Source of the DNA: an uncultured Oscillospiraceae bacterium
Lineage (GTDB): Bacteria > Bacillota > Clostridia > Oscillospirales > Oscillospiraceae
Length of the DNA stretch: 46,441 bases
Reading direction: 5' to 3'
Assembly (NCBI GenBank): GCA_934636865.1
Contig: CAKUBI010000012.1
Location: 1 to 46,441 of the forward strand
The translations under genes and the position numbers were made by a program. The notes under the pieces are model-generated. The model did not search any database, was not told the origin of the DNA, and saw only the letters and a program-made list of their open reading frames with translations. This document shows positions 18,478 to 27,797 of this stretch, one piece after another. Positions within the stretch are counted from its first letter, which is position 1. Each line of letters opens with the position of its first letter.

Positions 18478-19584
18478 TTAATCCTTATTGACCGCGAAGC
18501 GCGCGATGAGCGCGTGGGGGTCATCCTTTCGGTAAGAGTCGTAGGCGTCGAACGCCTCGCGGGCGCTGCATTCGCGGGTGAAGTACTCGCCCATGCAGCG
18601 GAAGAGCCACTTGTCCTGCACGCCGGAGAGATTCACGGAGCAGGGGGTGAAGCGGTCGGCATAAAAGCTCCGGCACCCGGCGGCAATGTCGAGACAGTCG
18701 CGCAGCACGTTCGAGCCGGTCGGATAGCCGCCCGCGCCCGCACCGGAAAAGCTCTGCTTGCCGAAGCGGGAGGCGAACAGCGTGACGAGGTTGCCCGTGC
18801 CGTCGGTGTGCGCCTCGGGCGCGGAGGAGGGGAAGAGCGTCGGGCAGACGAAGGCGGCCACGGCGCTGCCGGACTTTTCCGCGCGGGCGATGAGCTTATA
18901 GGTAAGGCCCTCGGCCTTCGCCTTTGCGATGTCCGCCGCTGTGATGGACGAAATGCCCACGCAGGGGATGTCGTCCTCTTTCACATTCACGCCGAAGGCA
19001 AGGTCGGCGGAGAGCACGAGCTTGCGCCGCGCGTCCAGCCCCTCCACGTCGGCGGTGGGGTCGGCTTCGGCGTAGCCGAGCTCCTGCGCGGTTTTGAGCG
19101 CGGGGGCATAGTCGGCGCCGGAGTTCGTCATGGCGGAGAGCATGTAGTTCGTCGTGCCGTTCAGAATGCCCTCGACCGCGTCGATCCCGTCGAGCTGCGC
19201 CGCGCGGGAAAGGGACGTGAGCCAGGGGATGCCGCCGCCGGCAGCGGCGGTGCAGCGCAGCGCCACGCCATTTTCTTTGGCAAGGCCCGTCAGCTCGTCG
19301 AAGTGCGCGCACATGAGCTGCTTGTTTGCGGTGACGACGTGCTTGCCCGCGCGCATGGCCGCGCAGAGATCGCTGTACGCCGGTTCGATGCCGCCCATGA
19401 CCTCGACAACGATATCAATGGAGGGGTCGCGCACGATCTCGTCGTAGTCTGCGGTGACGGTACAGGTGAGCTCGGGACGCGGACGGCGGGAGAGCACGGC
19501 GGCAACGTGCAGGTCGGTCCGCCCTTCGCATAATTTATAGAAGTGGGAACCGACCGTGCCGAAACCCAGCAGTGCGATATTCAC
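18478..19584 (-). CDS. hom: Homoserine dehydrogenase (no ACT domain)
   Basis: Reduces aspartate semialdehyde to homoserine. The N-terminal LGFGTVGSH nucleotide-binding motif, TANKQLM and the substrate motif ILNGTTNYML are clear. The start is GTG at 19584, chosen because AAGAAGG lies 9 bases upstream and the fold begins there. At 368 residues it lacks the C-terminal ACT domain that many bacterial enzymes (about 430 residues) use for threonine inhibition, so control may rest on the kinase. First gene of hom-lysC-asd. Confidence 0.93.
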   Translation of the reverse strand: MNIALLGFGTVGSHFYKLCEGRTDLHVAAVLSRRPRPELTCTVTADYDEIVRDPSIDIVVEVMGGIEPAYSDLCAAMRAGKHVVTANKQLMCAHFDELTGLAKENGVALRCTAAAGGGIPWLTSLSRAAQLDGIDAVEGILNGTTNYMLSAMTNSGADYAPALKTAQELGYAEADPTADVEGLDARRKLVLSADLAFGVNVKEDDIPCVGISSITAADIAKAKAEGLTYKLIARAEKSGSAVAAFVCPTLFPSSAPEAHTDGTGNLVTLFASRFGKQSFSGAGAGGYPTGSNVLRDCLDIAAGCRSFYADRFTPCSVNLSGVQDKWLFRCMGEYFTRECSAREAFDAYDSYRKDDPHALIARFAVNKD

Positions 19585-19676
19585 GGGAAATGACCTTCTT
19601 TCTTTTTCTTCAAGTACTCCGTCAAGTGCGGACGAAATTGTAACAATCAACAAAAATGTCTTTCTCACAAAAACAC

Positions 19677-19705
19677 TTGACTTTTTGATGGAAACAATAT
19701 AACAT
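19677..19705 (+). promoter_or_regulatory. Promoter of thrC
   Basis: TTGACT, 17 bases, TAACAT, in the AT-rich region between the divergent hom and thrC genes. No clear T-box or other riboswitch was found in the 70-base leader. Confidence 0.65.
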
Positions 19706-19773
19706 AGCGTTTGTGAAAATACAATAGGGAAAACAAAAAAACTTTTCCCGTGGGATATCAGGAGGAATCAACG

Positions 19774-21258
19774 ATGCAGTACCAGAGCACGCGCGATCAT
19801 AACCTCAGGGCCAGCAGTGCGCAGGCCGTGCTGAACGGTCTTGCGCCCGACGGAGGCCTTTACACCATGCCGTCGTTCGACGAGGTGCGCTTTGACTATC
19901 ATGAGGTGCTTGACCTCGACACCTTTTCCATGTCCGCGAAGATCCTTGCAAAGCTCCTGCCCGACTTTTCCGAGCAGGAGATGACGAAGCTCGTCCGCGA
20001 AGGCTATGCCGGGAAATTCGAGACCGATCATCTCACGCCGACCGTCCCCGTCGGCGGGGACTATGTTCTCGAGCTGTTCCGCGGGCCGACGAGCGCTTTT
20101 AAGGATGTGGCGCTTTCGATGCTGCCGCGCCTGATGACGGCGGCGAAGGACAAGTGCGGCTTCACCGACGAGATCATGATCCTCACCGCCACCTCCGGCG
20201 ACACCGGCAAGGCGGCGATGGAGGGCTTCTGCAACGTGCCGGGCACGCGGATCATCGTATTCTACCCCTACGGCGGCGTGAGCGCCGTGCAGCAGGCGCA
20301 GATGGCCACGCAGGCGGGCGACAATGTCTGCGTGTGCGCGGTGCGCGGCAACTTCGACGATGCGCAGACGGGCGTGAAGAAGATCTTCTCCGCCGTCAGC
20401 CGCGAGGGGCTGCTTGAAGGCAGGGGCGTGAGCTTGTCTTCCGCCAACTCCATCAACATCGGCCGTCTTGCCCCGCAGGTGGTCTACTATTATAGGGCGT
20501 ATGCAGACCTTGTGAAGGCCGGGCGCATCCAGGCGGGCGACAAGGTCGATTTCGTCGTGCCGACCGGCAACTTCGGCGATATCCTCGCGGGGTACTTCGC
20601 TAAGGAGATGGGCCTGCCCGTCGGCAGGCTCGTGTGCGCGTCCAACGCCAACAACGTGCTGACCGATTTCCTGCGCACGGGCCGCTACGACCGCCGCCGT
20701 CCCTTCTACAAAACCGTTTCGCCCTCGATGGACATCCTCGTTTCCAGCAATTTGGAGCGCCTGCTCTATCTCCTCTCCGGCGACGACCGGCTCGTCGCGG
20801 GGCTTATGAAGCAGCTTAATGAGCAGGGCGCCTACGAGGTCCCCGCCGGGATGCTTGATAAGCTGCACGAGCTCTTCTGGGCCGGCTGCTGCGACGACGC
20901 GGGCGCGAAGGCCGCCATCGGCGGCGTGTGGGCGAAGGAGCACTACCTCTGCGACACGCACACGGCGGTCGCATGGAATGTTGCCCAGCAGTATAAGAAG
21001 GAGAACCCGGACCACAACGCAGTGGTCGTGCTCTCCACGGCCTCGCCCTATAAGTTCCCCGCCGCCGTGCTCGAGGGCATCGGCGAGCAGGCCGGGGGCG
21101 ACGAGTTCGACGTGATGGAGCAGCTCCACGAGGTCACGGGCGTGCCCGTGCCGAAAAACCTTGCCTCGCTTCGCGAGCGCGAGGTGCGCCACCGCGACGT
21201 GATCGATCAGGACGAAATGCTCAAATACGTGCTTGGCAAGGCCGCGCGGGAGAATTGA
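19774..21258 (+). CDS. thrC: Threonine synthase
   Basis: PLP enzyme that converts phosphohomoserine to threonine. It has 494 residues, the length of the longer (E. coli/yeast-like) class. The predicted PLP lysine is Lys110 in GPTSAFKD, and the glycine-rich phosphate loop is TATSGDTGKA. The start at 19774 follows AGGAGG; an earlier in-frame ATG at 19750 lies upstream of that site. It is divergent from hom-lysC-asd and 15 bases before thrH, so thrC and thrH form one unit. Confidence 0.96.
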   Translation: MQYQSTRDHNLRASSAQAVLNGLAPDGGLYTMPSFDEVRFDYHEVLDLDTFSMSAKILAKLLPDFSEQEMTKLVREGYAGKFETDHLTPTVPVGGDYVLELFRGPTSAFKDVALSMLPRLMTAAKDKCGFTDEIMILTATSGDTGKAAMEGFCNVPGTRIIVFYPYGGVSAVQQAQMATQAGDNVCVCAVRGNFDDAQTGVKKIFSAVSREGLLEGRGVSLSSANSINIGRLAPQVVYYYRAYADLVKAGRIQAGDKVDFVVPTGNFGDILAGYFAKEMGLPVGRLVCASNANNVLTDFLRTGRYDRRRPFYKTVSPSMDILVSSNLERLLYLLSGDDRLVAGLMKQLNEQGAYEVPAGMLDKLHELFWAGCCDDAGAKAAIGGVWAKEHYLCDTHTAVAWNVAQQYKKENPDHNAVVVLSTASPYKFPAAVLEGIGEQAGGDEFDVMEQLHEVTGVPVPKNLASLREREVRHRDVIDQDEMLKYVLGKAAREN

Positions 21259-21273
21259 TAAAGGAGTATAATC

Positions 21274-21885
21274 ATGTATATTACCTGCCTTGATATGGAG
21301 GGCGTGCTCGTCCCCGAGATCTGGATCGAATTTGCCCGCGAGAGCGGCATCCCCGAGCTGACGCGCACCACGCGCGACGAGCCGGACTACGACAAGCTGA
21401 TGAAATGGCGCATGGACGTGCTGCGCGAGCACGGCCTGGGACTCAAGGAAATTCAGGAAACGATCGCGCGCATCGACCCGCTGCCGGGGGCGAAGGAATT
21501 CCTCGACAAGCTCCGCTCCGAGACGCAGGCGATCATCCTGAGCGACACGTTTGAGGAGTTTGCGCAGCCCCTGATGAAAAAACTCGGCTGGCCGACCATT
21601 TTCTGCAACTCTCTCGAGATCGACGAAGACGGCTTCCTCTGCGGCATCAGGATGCGCTGCGAGCATTCCAAGCTTACGACCGTGCGCGGCCTTCAATCCA
21701 TCGGCTTTGAGACCATCGCCAGCGGCGACAGCTACAACGATCTTGAAATGATCCAGGCGTCGAAGGCGGGCTTCCTCTTCCGCACGACGGAAAAGATCAA
21801 AAAGGACTATCCGCATTTGCCCGCGTTTGAGACCTACGACGAGCTGCTGGAGGCCATTGAAACCGTCATCAAAAAGCAAAAATGA
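21274..21885 (+). CDS. thrH: ThrH-type phosphoserine phosphatase / homoserine phosphotransferase
   Basis: HAD-superfamily enzyme of 203 residues. It has the ThrH signature CLDMEGVLVPEIW (Asp7 and Glu9 where most HAD enzymes have DxD), ILSDT in motif II and GDSYNDLEM in motif IV. The Pseudomonas ThrH hydrolyses phosphoserine and can move phosphate to homoserine. Being next to thrC and near hom, with no thrB homologue in the window, it may feed phosphohomoserine to ThrC. That role is inference from family and context. Confidence 0.9.
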   Translation: MYITCLDMEGVLVPEIWIEFARESGIPELTRTTRDEPDYDKLMKWRMDVLREHGLGLKEIQETIARIDPLPGAKEFLDKLRSETQAIILSDTFEEFAQPLMKKLGWPTIFCNSLEIDEDGFLCGIRMRCEHSKLTTVRGLQSIGFETIASGDSYNDLEMIQASKAGFLFRTTEKIKKDYPHLPAFETYDELLEAIETVIKKQK

Positions 21886-21941
21886 ATAATTAATCGGCAG
21901 AAATGAAACAAAACTCGTTCAAAATTTGTTCATTCTGCCGA

Positions 21942-21969
21942 TTGACTTTTTTCGCCAAAAAAATAAGAT
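21942..21969 (+). promoter_or_regulatory. Promoter of the CstA-family gene
   Basis: TTGACT, 16 bases, TAAGAT, about 70 bases before the start codon. Confidence 0.65.
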
Positions 21970-22039
21970 ATTGGCGGCAGTGAGGTGTATGGCAGCTTCA
22001 CTGTCAAACCATTGTCAAAAAATAGGAGGAGAAGAAAAC

Positions 22040-23560
22040 ATGTTAAGCTTCTTGATCTGCCTCGCGTTGCTGATCGGCGGCTACCTCGTTTACGGCAAGG
22101 TCGTTGAGAATACCTTCGGCCCCGATGACCGTGAAACGCCGGCCGTTAAGATCAACGACGGCGTGGACTATGTGGTTCTGCCGCAGTGGAAGCTGTTTAT
22201 GATCCAGCTTCTTAACATCGCAGGCCTTGGCCCGATCTTTGGTGCACTGCAGGGCGCTCTCTGGGGCCCCATCGTGTTCCTGTGGATCACCTTCGGTACC
22301 ATCTTTGCCGGTGCCGTGCACGACTATTTCTCCGGTATGATGAGCGAGCGTAACGAAGGCGCGTCCATCTCCGAGATCGCCGGTATCTACCTCGGCGGCG
22401 CGATGAAGAACGTCATGCGCGTGTTCAGCGTGGTGCTGCTCGTCATGGTCGGCACCGTGTTCGCCGTCGGCCCCGCCGGCCTGATCGTCACCCTGTTCAA
22501 GAACGGCGGCCACGAGGGCATCGTCAGCACGACCCTGTTCTGGCTCATCATCGTTCTTGTCTACTACTTCATCGCGACCTTCATTTCCATCGATAAGATC
22601 ATCGGCAAGATCTACCCCCTGTTCGGTATCTGCCTGATCATCATGGCCATCGGCGTTGCGATCGGCATCTTCACCAAGCCTGAGTACACCATCCCCGAGA
22701 TCTGGAACAACTTCGGCTCCATGCATCCCTCGGGCACCCCGATCTGGAGCTTCATGTTCATCACCGTTGCGTGCGGCGCCATTTCCGGTTTCCACGCCAC
22801 GCAGAGCCCCCTGATGGCCCGCTGCATGAAGAGCGAGAAGCAGGGCCACTTCGTCTTCTACGGCGCGATGGTCTCCGAAGGCATCATCGCCCTGATCTGG
22901 GCTGCTGCCGGCTGCTCTCTGTATGAAGTCACCGGCGGCCTGAACACCGGCCTTGCCGCGGCGCTTGCCAACGGCCAGTCCGCCGCCATTTACGACGTCT
23001 GCGCCAAGACCATGGGCGGCGTGGGCATCGCGCTTGCCATGCTCGGCGTTATCGCCTGCCCCATCACCTCCGGCGATACCGCGTTCCGTTCCGCCCGTCT
23101 CGTTCTGGCTGACTGGTTCAAGGTCGATCAGAAGAAGTGGCAGAACCGCCTGATGCTCTGCGTCCCCGTCCTCGGTGTCGGCGCGATCCTCGGCATCGGC
23201 AACGCCCTCGGCAAGATCGACTACACCGTCATCTGGCGTTACTTCAGCTGGACCAACCAGACCCTCGCCATGATCGTTCTGTGGGCCGCTTCCATGTACC
23301 TCTTCTATGATAAGAAGAACTACTGGATCACCGCCGTTCCCGCGACCTTCATGAGCGCCGTGTCCGTGACCTACTTCCTGCTCGGCAACGAGTGCCTCGG
23401 CCAGTTCCTCAACACCAAGACTGCCGACGGCGTCACCGTTTACAACACGGCTGTCGCCTATCCCGTCGGTGTCATTGTTGCGGCCCTCTTCCTCGGTATC
23501 TTCCTGTATACCATCAAGAAGCGCCACACTGAGCCTCACTACGAGACGCTGCACAAGTAA
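22040..23560 (+). CDS. cstA: CstA-family transporter
   Basis: Polytopic membrane protein of 506 residues of the carbon-starvation CstA family, whose members import peptides or pyruvate. Clear family phrases are IAGLGPIFGALQGALWGP and VHDYFSGMMSERN near residues 58-115, and ACPITSGDTAFRSARL near 345. It is shorter than E. coli CstA (about 700), as is usual in Firmicutes. The ATG at 22040 follows AGGAGG. Codon use is notably biased towards C-ending codons, suggesting high expression. Transcribed alone with its own terminator. Confidence 0.93.
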   Translation: MLSFLICLALLIGGYLVYGKVVENTFGPDDRETPAVKINDGVDYVVLPQWKLFMIQLLNIAGLGPIFGALQGALWGPIVFLWITFGTIFAGAVHDYFSGMMSERNEGASISEIAGIYLGGAMKNVMRVFSVVLLVMVGTVFAVGPAGLIVTLFKNGGHEGIVSTTLFWLIIVLVYYFIATFISIDKIIGKIYPLFGICLIIMAIGVAIGIFTKPEYTIPEIWNNFGSMHPSGTPIWSFMFITVACGAISGFHATQSPLMARCMKSEKQGHFVFYGAMVSEGIIALIWAAAGCSLYEVTGGLNTGLAAALANGQSAAIYDVCAKTMGGVGIALAMLGVIACPITSGDTAFRSARLVLADWFKVDQKKWQNRLMLCVPVLGVGAILGIGNALGKIDYTVIWRYFSWTNQTLAMIVLWAASMYLFYDKKNYWITAVPATFMSAVSVTYFLLGNECLGQFLNTKTADGVTVYNTAVAYPVGVIVAALFLGIFLYTIKKRHTEPHYETLHK

Positions 23561-23571
23561 ACCATCCGCAG

Positions 23572-23604
23572 AGCGGTGGGAGAGTGCTCTCCCACCGCTT
23601 TTTT
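23572..23604 (+). terminator. Terminator after the CstA-family gene
   Basis: A 13-bp perfect stem (23572-23584 with 23587-23599) followed by Ts. Confidence 0.9.
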
Positions 23605-23626
23605 GAATTTGGGAGGTACCGTTATC

Positions 23627-24625
23627 ATGTTTGCACCTGTGCGCCTTGGCGAGACCGCCATTGAAAAAGAGACCCTCGCAGCGGACAAAAAGTCCTGCAA
23701 GCGCTTCGGCCCCTGCGGCGTTGGAAAAGAGGCGCTGTATTTAAACAGCTATTTTATCGACCGGCGCTTCTATGTCGCGCTGTCCTCGGTGCGCCGCGTG
23801 TTCAAGCGCGTGGCGATGAGCCAGGGCGGCTTTTCGGGCAAGGGCGCGTTCGGCTCGATCCCCTACCTTGTTGTGCAGTATGACGGCGGGAAGGAGAAGC
23901 AGTGCACCTTCAAGCACGAGGAGGACGTTGACGCGCTGCTCGACTACCTTGAAAAGGTGCATCCCGAGATCCCGCGCCTGAGCGCGGGCGGGGAAAAGCG
24001 CATGCAGGAGAAGGCGGAGCAGGAGGCCGCGCGCTATCTTGACGAGCTGACGCCGCAGGCGCAGTCCGCCCGCGAAACGCTTGAAAAGGCGGAGCAGTTT
24101 CTCAGCGGTTACCCCGAGATGACCAAAAAGCTCGCCTCCGCGGCCAAGGCCAAGCGCATCAACGAGCACACGAACCCCGCCTACCGCTGGGTCGCGCTGG
24201 CCATCGTGCTGGCGGGCGCGGCAACGCTGGTGTACGGCATTATCTCCTGGCGCAGAGGCGGCGATTTCGGCGTTTACTTCGCCCTCTTCGGCTTCGCCGC
24301 GGTGTTCTTCTTCTCGGGCGCGCACGTGCTGCCCACGGCGAAGAACAACCGCCATGCCGTTAACCGCGCCTGGGAGCAGGCGCTCGAGGCGATGGAAAAC
24401 GTCCTGCCTGAGAAGTTCCCCCTGCCGGCGCGCTACGCGCACCCCATCGTCGCAAGGCGCATGGTCCGCATCCTGCGCGAGGGCCGCGCCCAGAGCGCGG
24501 AGGAAGCGCTCGACGTGCTCAAGGCGGACCTCAAGGCCCTCACGGCCGATGTGCAGGTCGATCAGGAGGAGCACGACGAGGTCGTGGTCATCAAGCCGCT
24601 GTTCCTTGTGAGCGATTATCAGTAA
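23627..24625 (+). CDS. Hypothetical protein with two transmembrane helices
   Basis: A 332-residue protein not recognised. The N-terminal half is soluble and contains a PH-like or regulatory-looking stretch (RRFYVALSSVRRVFKRVAM) followed by a charged, probably coiled-coil segment near residues 120-180. Two hydrophobic helices sit near 190-208 and 213-232, and a soluble C-terminal tail follows. The start ATG at 23627 follows GGGAGG. It lies just after the terminator of the transporter gene and has its own terminator. Read-through from upstream is its likeliest source of transcript, as no clear promoter is seen. Confidence 0.7.
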   Translation: MFAPVRLGETAIEKETLAADKKSCKRFGPCGVGKEALYLNSYFIDRRFYVALSSVRRVFKRVAMSQGGFSGKGAFGSIPYLVVQYDGGKEKQCTFKHEEDVDALLDYLEKVHPEIPRLSAGGEKRMQEKAEQEAARYLDELTPQAQSARETLEKAEQFLSGYPEMTKKLASAAKAKRINEHTNPAYRWVALAIVLAGAATLVYGIISWRRGGDFGVYFALFGFAAVFFFSGAHVLPTAKNNRHAVNRAWEQALEAMENVLPEKFPLPARYAHPIVARRMVRILREGRAQSAEEALDVLKADLKALTADVQVDQEEHDEVVVIKPLFLVSDYQ

Positions 24626-24633
24626 AATGAGCG

Positions 24634-24671
24634 AAAAACGAATGTCAGGCGGGGCTTGACATTCGTTTTTT
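24634..24671 (+). terminator. Terminator after the hypothetical membrane protein
   Basis: A 14-bp perfect stem (24634-24647 with 24657-24670) with a T-run in the 3' arm. The truncated MATE gene begins right after it. Confidence 0.85.
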
Positions 24672-24689
24672 CTTGTGTTACCGTCCCTT

Positions 24690-25602
24690 CTGCTCGCTCG
24701 GAGGGCGCGCTGATCTCCAGCATCTACGGCATCGCCGATATGGCGATGGTGGGGCAGTATCAGGGCCCCGACGGCACGGCGGCGCTGGCCGTGGTCGCGC
24801 CGGTGTGGAACATTATTTACAGCCTGGGCCTTCTCATGGGCATCGGCGGCAGCGTCATTTTCAGCACGAAGCGCGGCAGCGGCGAGCGGGACGGGGACAG
24901 CGGGAATGAATATTTCACCGCCGCGGTCATCGGCTCGGTGCTCCTTGCGGCGCTCGCGTGGGGCGGACTGCTCCTTTTCGAACGGCCGCTGCTGGTATTT
25001 TTCGGCGCGGACGAGACGCTCCTTGCCCTCGCGCAGCGCTACATGCTCCCGGTCAGGGCCGTGTTCCCACTGTTTCTTTTCAACCAGATGCTCGCGGCAT
25101 TTTTGCGCAACGACGGCGATCCCGGCCTTGCGACGGTCGGCGTGCTCTCGGGCGGTATTTTCAATGTGTTCGGCGACTGGTTCTTTGTCTTTCCCTGCGA
25201 TATGGGCGTGTTTGGCGCGGGTCTTGCGACCGCGCTCGGCTCGCTCATCTCGTTCCTCGTGATGCTGACGCATTTTGCCCGTAAAAGAAACACACTGCGT
25301 CTTGTCCGCGTGCCGCGGACCGTACGCAGGCTGCGCCTATAGCGTCGGGCAGGCGGCGCAGCCCATCATTTCGACGAACTTCGGCGCGGGCAAGGCCGCG
25401 CGCATCCGCGAAACGCTGTGCGCCTTGCCCTGTGGACGACAGCCTTCTTCGGCGTATTCTGGACGGCGCTGAGCATGCTCTGCCGCTCATCGCGGGGCCG
25501 GATTCGATCTGGTTTGCCATGCCCATCACGGAGACTGCCGTCATGCTCTACGCAGCCGTGTGCATCAAAAAGGATATGGCGGCCCTGCCGGAAAGAAACT
25601 GA
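24690..25602 (+). pseudogene. MATE efflux transporter, broken (N-terminus missing, deletions and frameshifts)
   Basis: Translated pieces match the MATE multidrug exporter family in order but in different frames. First piece: LISSIYGIADMAMVG to NTLRLVR near 25310, covering helices 2-6. Second: CAYSVGQAAQPIISTNFGAG at about 25336-25400. Third: LALWTTAFFGVFWTAL near 25420-25470. Fourth: SIWFAMPITETAVMLY to the stop at 25600-25602. About 70 and 100 residues are lost between pieces. The first ~26-30 residues, including the start, are absent; a matching N-terminal piece lies at 30511-30615 on the other strand. The gene cannot make a working transporter. Confidence 0.88.
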
Positions 25603-25617
25603 GTGCCTTAAAAAAGC

Positions 25618-27450
25618 TCAGGCGTGTTCATTCATATAATCTTCGATCGCCTTCAGGAAGGCCTCGCCATAGCGCGAGGCCTTTCGCTCGCCTATGCCCG
25701 AAACCTCGAGCAGCTCGCTGAAAGAGCGCGGGGCCCTTTCCGCCATGTCGGCAAGCGTTGCGTTGGAAAAGATGACGTAGGCCGGCACGCTCTCGCGCCG
25801 GGCGAGGTCCGCGCGCAGGGCGCGCAGGGCCGCAAAAAGGCCGTTCTCCTCGAACCCGTCCCCATACGCGCCGCGCAGGCGCTTTTTCTCCGTCTTTGGC
25901 TCTACGCGCTTTTGCATCAGTACGCATTCGCCGTCAAAGAGCACGGCGGACGCTTTTTTCGTGGGCCGGAGCGTCGAATGCTGCTGCTCGGTCTCGAGGT
26001 ACCCGGCGGCTTCGAGGTATTCGATGTAGCGCTCGATGACGCTCGGCGAGGTCTTGTCCATCAGCCCATAGGTCGATACGGCGGCAAGGCCGAGCGAGAG
26101 GAGCCTTTGCTCGCGGCTGCCGCGCAGCACCTGGATGACGAGCGTTTTGCCGACGTAGTACCCCAGCCGCTCGCGGATGCGCATGACACAGGATAAGATC
26201 ATCTGCGCGGGAATCGTGATGTCCTCGGTCTCATAGCTTGCCCTGCAGTTCGAGCAGTTGCCGCACACGCTTTGGTGCGGCTGGCCGAAGTAGTCAAGGA
26301 GCCTGCCGCGCAGGCAGTCAACGCTTTTGCAGTAGTCCGTCATGGCCTGTAAGCGCTTGTAGTCCTGCCTGCGCACGCGCGCGGCGTCCTCCTCCGTGAG
26401 CTGGTCCGAGCCGCCGTTTTCGATGAGAAAGCGCGCGGTCTCCACATCGGCGGGGGCGAAGAGCAGGATGCAGTCGGCGTTTCCGCCGTCGCGCCCGGCG
26501 CGGCCCGCCTCCTGATAGTAGGCTTCAAGGCTTTTGGGCATATTGTAATGGATGACAAAGCTGACGTTCGACTTGTCGATGCCCATGCCGAAAGCGTTCG
26601 TCGCCACCATGACGGTCCTGCGGTCGAACTGGAAATCGTCCTGATTCTGCTGCCGCTCCTCGTCGGTTAGGCCCGCGTGGTAGCGCGTGGCGGCGACGCC
26701 GCGGTCACAAAGGCTCTCGCACACGCGCTCGACGGCAGCGCGCGTCGCGCAGTAGACGATGCCGCTCTGGTCCCGCCGCTCGTCGATGAGCGCGGCGAGG
26801 GCGGAAAACTTGCTCCTCGGGCGTCGCACGTCGAAGTAGAGATTCGGCCGGTCAAAGCCCGTCACGATGCGGTAGGGACTTTGCAGCGCCAGCAGCCGCG
26901 CAATGTCCTTCTGCACCTGCGCCGTGGCCGTTGCGGTGTAGGCCGCGACGATGGGGCGGCGCGGCAGGGCATTGATGAAATCCACAATGCCGAGGTAGCT
27001 CGGGCGGAAGTCCTGGCCCCACTGCGAAATGCAGTGCGCCTCGTCCACGGCGAGAAACGACACGCTCATCTCCTGCATGAGCGAGAGAAAGCTTTCCGTC
27101 TCCAGCCGCTCGGGCGCGACGTAGATGAGCTTGTAGGCGCCCCTGCGCGTGCGGGCATAAACGGTGCGGATCTGTTCGCCCGTCAGCGAGCTGTTGATGT
27201 ACGCCGCGGCCACGCCCGCGCTTTTGAGCGCCGCGACCTGATCCTTCATCAGCGAGATGAGCGGCGAAACGACGAGCGTGATCCCCGGCAGGAGCAGCGC
27301 CGGGATCTGGTAGCAGAGCGACTTGCCCCCGCCCGTCGGCATGACGCACAGCGCGTCGCGCCCGGAGAGGATCGCGTCGATGAGCGTCTCCTGCCCGGGG
27401 CGGAAGGCGCTGTGGCCGTAGTATTGCTTTAAAATGCTGTATTTGTCCAT
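25618..27450 (-). CDS. recQ: ATP-dependent DNA helicase RecQ
   Basis: 3'-5' DNA helicase for recombination and stalled-fork repair, 610 residues. Walker A is MPTGGGKS at 37-44, the DEAH box is at 136-139, the arginine-bearing motif VI is QEAGRAGRDG near 345, four zinc-binding cysteines lie in the RQC part (C...CGNCSNC) and a C-terminal HRDC domain closes the protein. The start is ATG at 27450, where the family normally begins (MDKYSILKQYYGH); an in-frame ATG at 27483 is an alternative. The ribosome site is weak at either. It stands alone, convergent with the broken MATE gene. Confidence 0.95.
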   Translation of the reverse strand: MDKYSILKQYYGHSAFRPGQETLIDAILSGRDALCVMPTGGGKSLCYQIPALLLPGITLVVSPLISLMKDQVAALKSAGVAAAYINSSLTGEQIRTVYARTRRGAYKLIYVAPERLETESFLSLMQEMSVSFLAVDEAHCISQWGQDFRPSYLGIVDFINALPRRPIVAAYTATATAQVQKDIARLLALQSPYRIVTGFDRPNLYFDVRRPRSKFSALAALIDERRDQSGIVYCATRAAVERVCESLCDRGVAATRYHAGLTDEERQQNQDDFQFDRRTVMVATNAFGMGIDKSNVSFVIHYNMPKSLEAYYQEAGRAGRDGGNADCILLFAPADVETARFLIENGGSDQLTEEDAARVRRQDYKRLQAMTDYCKSVDCLRGRLLDYFGQPHQSVCGNCSNCRASYETEDITIPAQMILSCVMRIRERLGYYVGKTLVIQVLRGSREQRLLSLGLAAVSTYGLMDKTSPSVIERYIEYLEAAGYLETEQQHSTLRPTKKASAVLFDGECVLMQKRVEPKTEKKRLRGAYGDGFEENGLFAALRALRADLARRESVPAYVIFSNATLADMAERAPRSFSELLEVSGIGERKASRYGEAFLKAIEDYMNEHA

Positions 27451-27574
27451 GACAGGCCCCGTTTTCCTTGAATCGTTCCCCATGATGTTACCCCAGAACG
27501 GGGAAAAAGTCCACGGGAAATTGCCCAATGGCCCGTTTCCGGGCATACGGCGGCGGAAATGGGGAAACTTCCGT

Positions 27575-27603
27575 TTGACGAAAGGAAAAAAACATGGTAT
27601 CAT
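27575..27603 (+). promoter_or_regulatory. Promoter of the TM1266-like/ABC operon
   Basis: TTGACG, 17 bases, TATCAT. Transcription should start near 27610, leaving a leader of about 190 bases before the first start codon. Confidence 0.75.
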
Positions 27604-27605
27604 CA

Positions 27606-27783
27606 CGCTGTTCCCGGAAAGATGCGCTCTGACCGGCGGACAGTACAATTCATTCTACCGTTCTGGCGGCAAGGATACGCTCCAAGCCTGAAGAAGAGGG
27701 GAACGCGGCGCGGCGAAAGCCGCGGCCTTTATTGCTGTGTCAATCCCTTCTGCCAAGACGGCGGAAGGGATGATCTATTTTTC
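27606..27783 (+). promoter_or_regulatory. Structured 5' leader, possible riboswitch or attenuator
   Basis: A closing helix pairs 27606-27615 (CGCTGTTCCC) with 27699-27707 (GGGAACGCG), one base bulged, enclosing about 83 bases. A GAAA-capped hairpin follows at 27709-27724 with TTTATT nearby. A 12-bp stem (27743-27754 with 27760-27771, one G-T pair) is followed by a T-rich tract that ends at the ribosome site AGGAGGGG. This aptamer-terminator-like order suggests ligand-controlled attenuation. It does not match the TPP, cobalamin, FMN or T-box consensus that I can recall. Confidence 0.45.
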
Positions 27784-27797
27784 AGGAGGGGACGCAT

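Noticed and set aside
19585..19773. T-box or threonine/lysine riboswitch between hom and thrC
   Set aside because: No T-box sequence or lysine-type helices; the region is short and AT-rich with simple promoters.
19768..21879. Long open frame antisense to thrC and thrH
   Set aside because: Same effect of base composition; composition is artefactual and no ribosome site or family match is seen.
27604..27797. TPP riboswitch for the THI5/NMT1-like importer
   Set aside because: The conserved CUGAGA and the GAUAAUGCCAGCGUAGGGA-type parts are not present.
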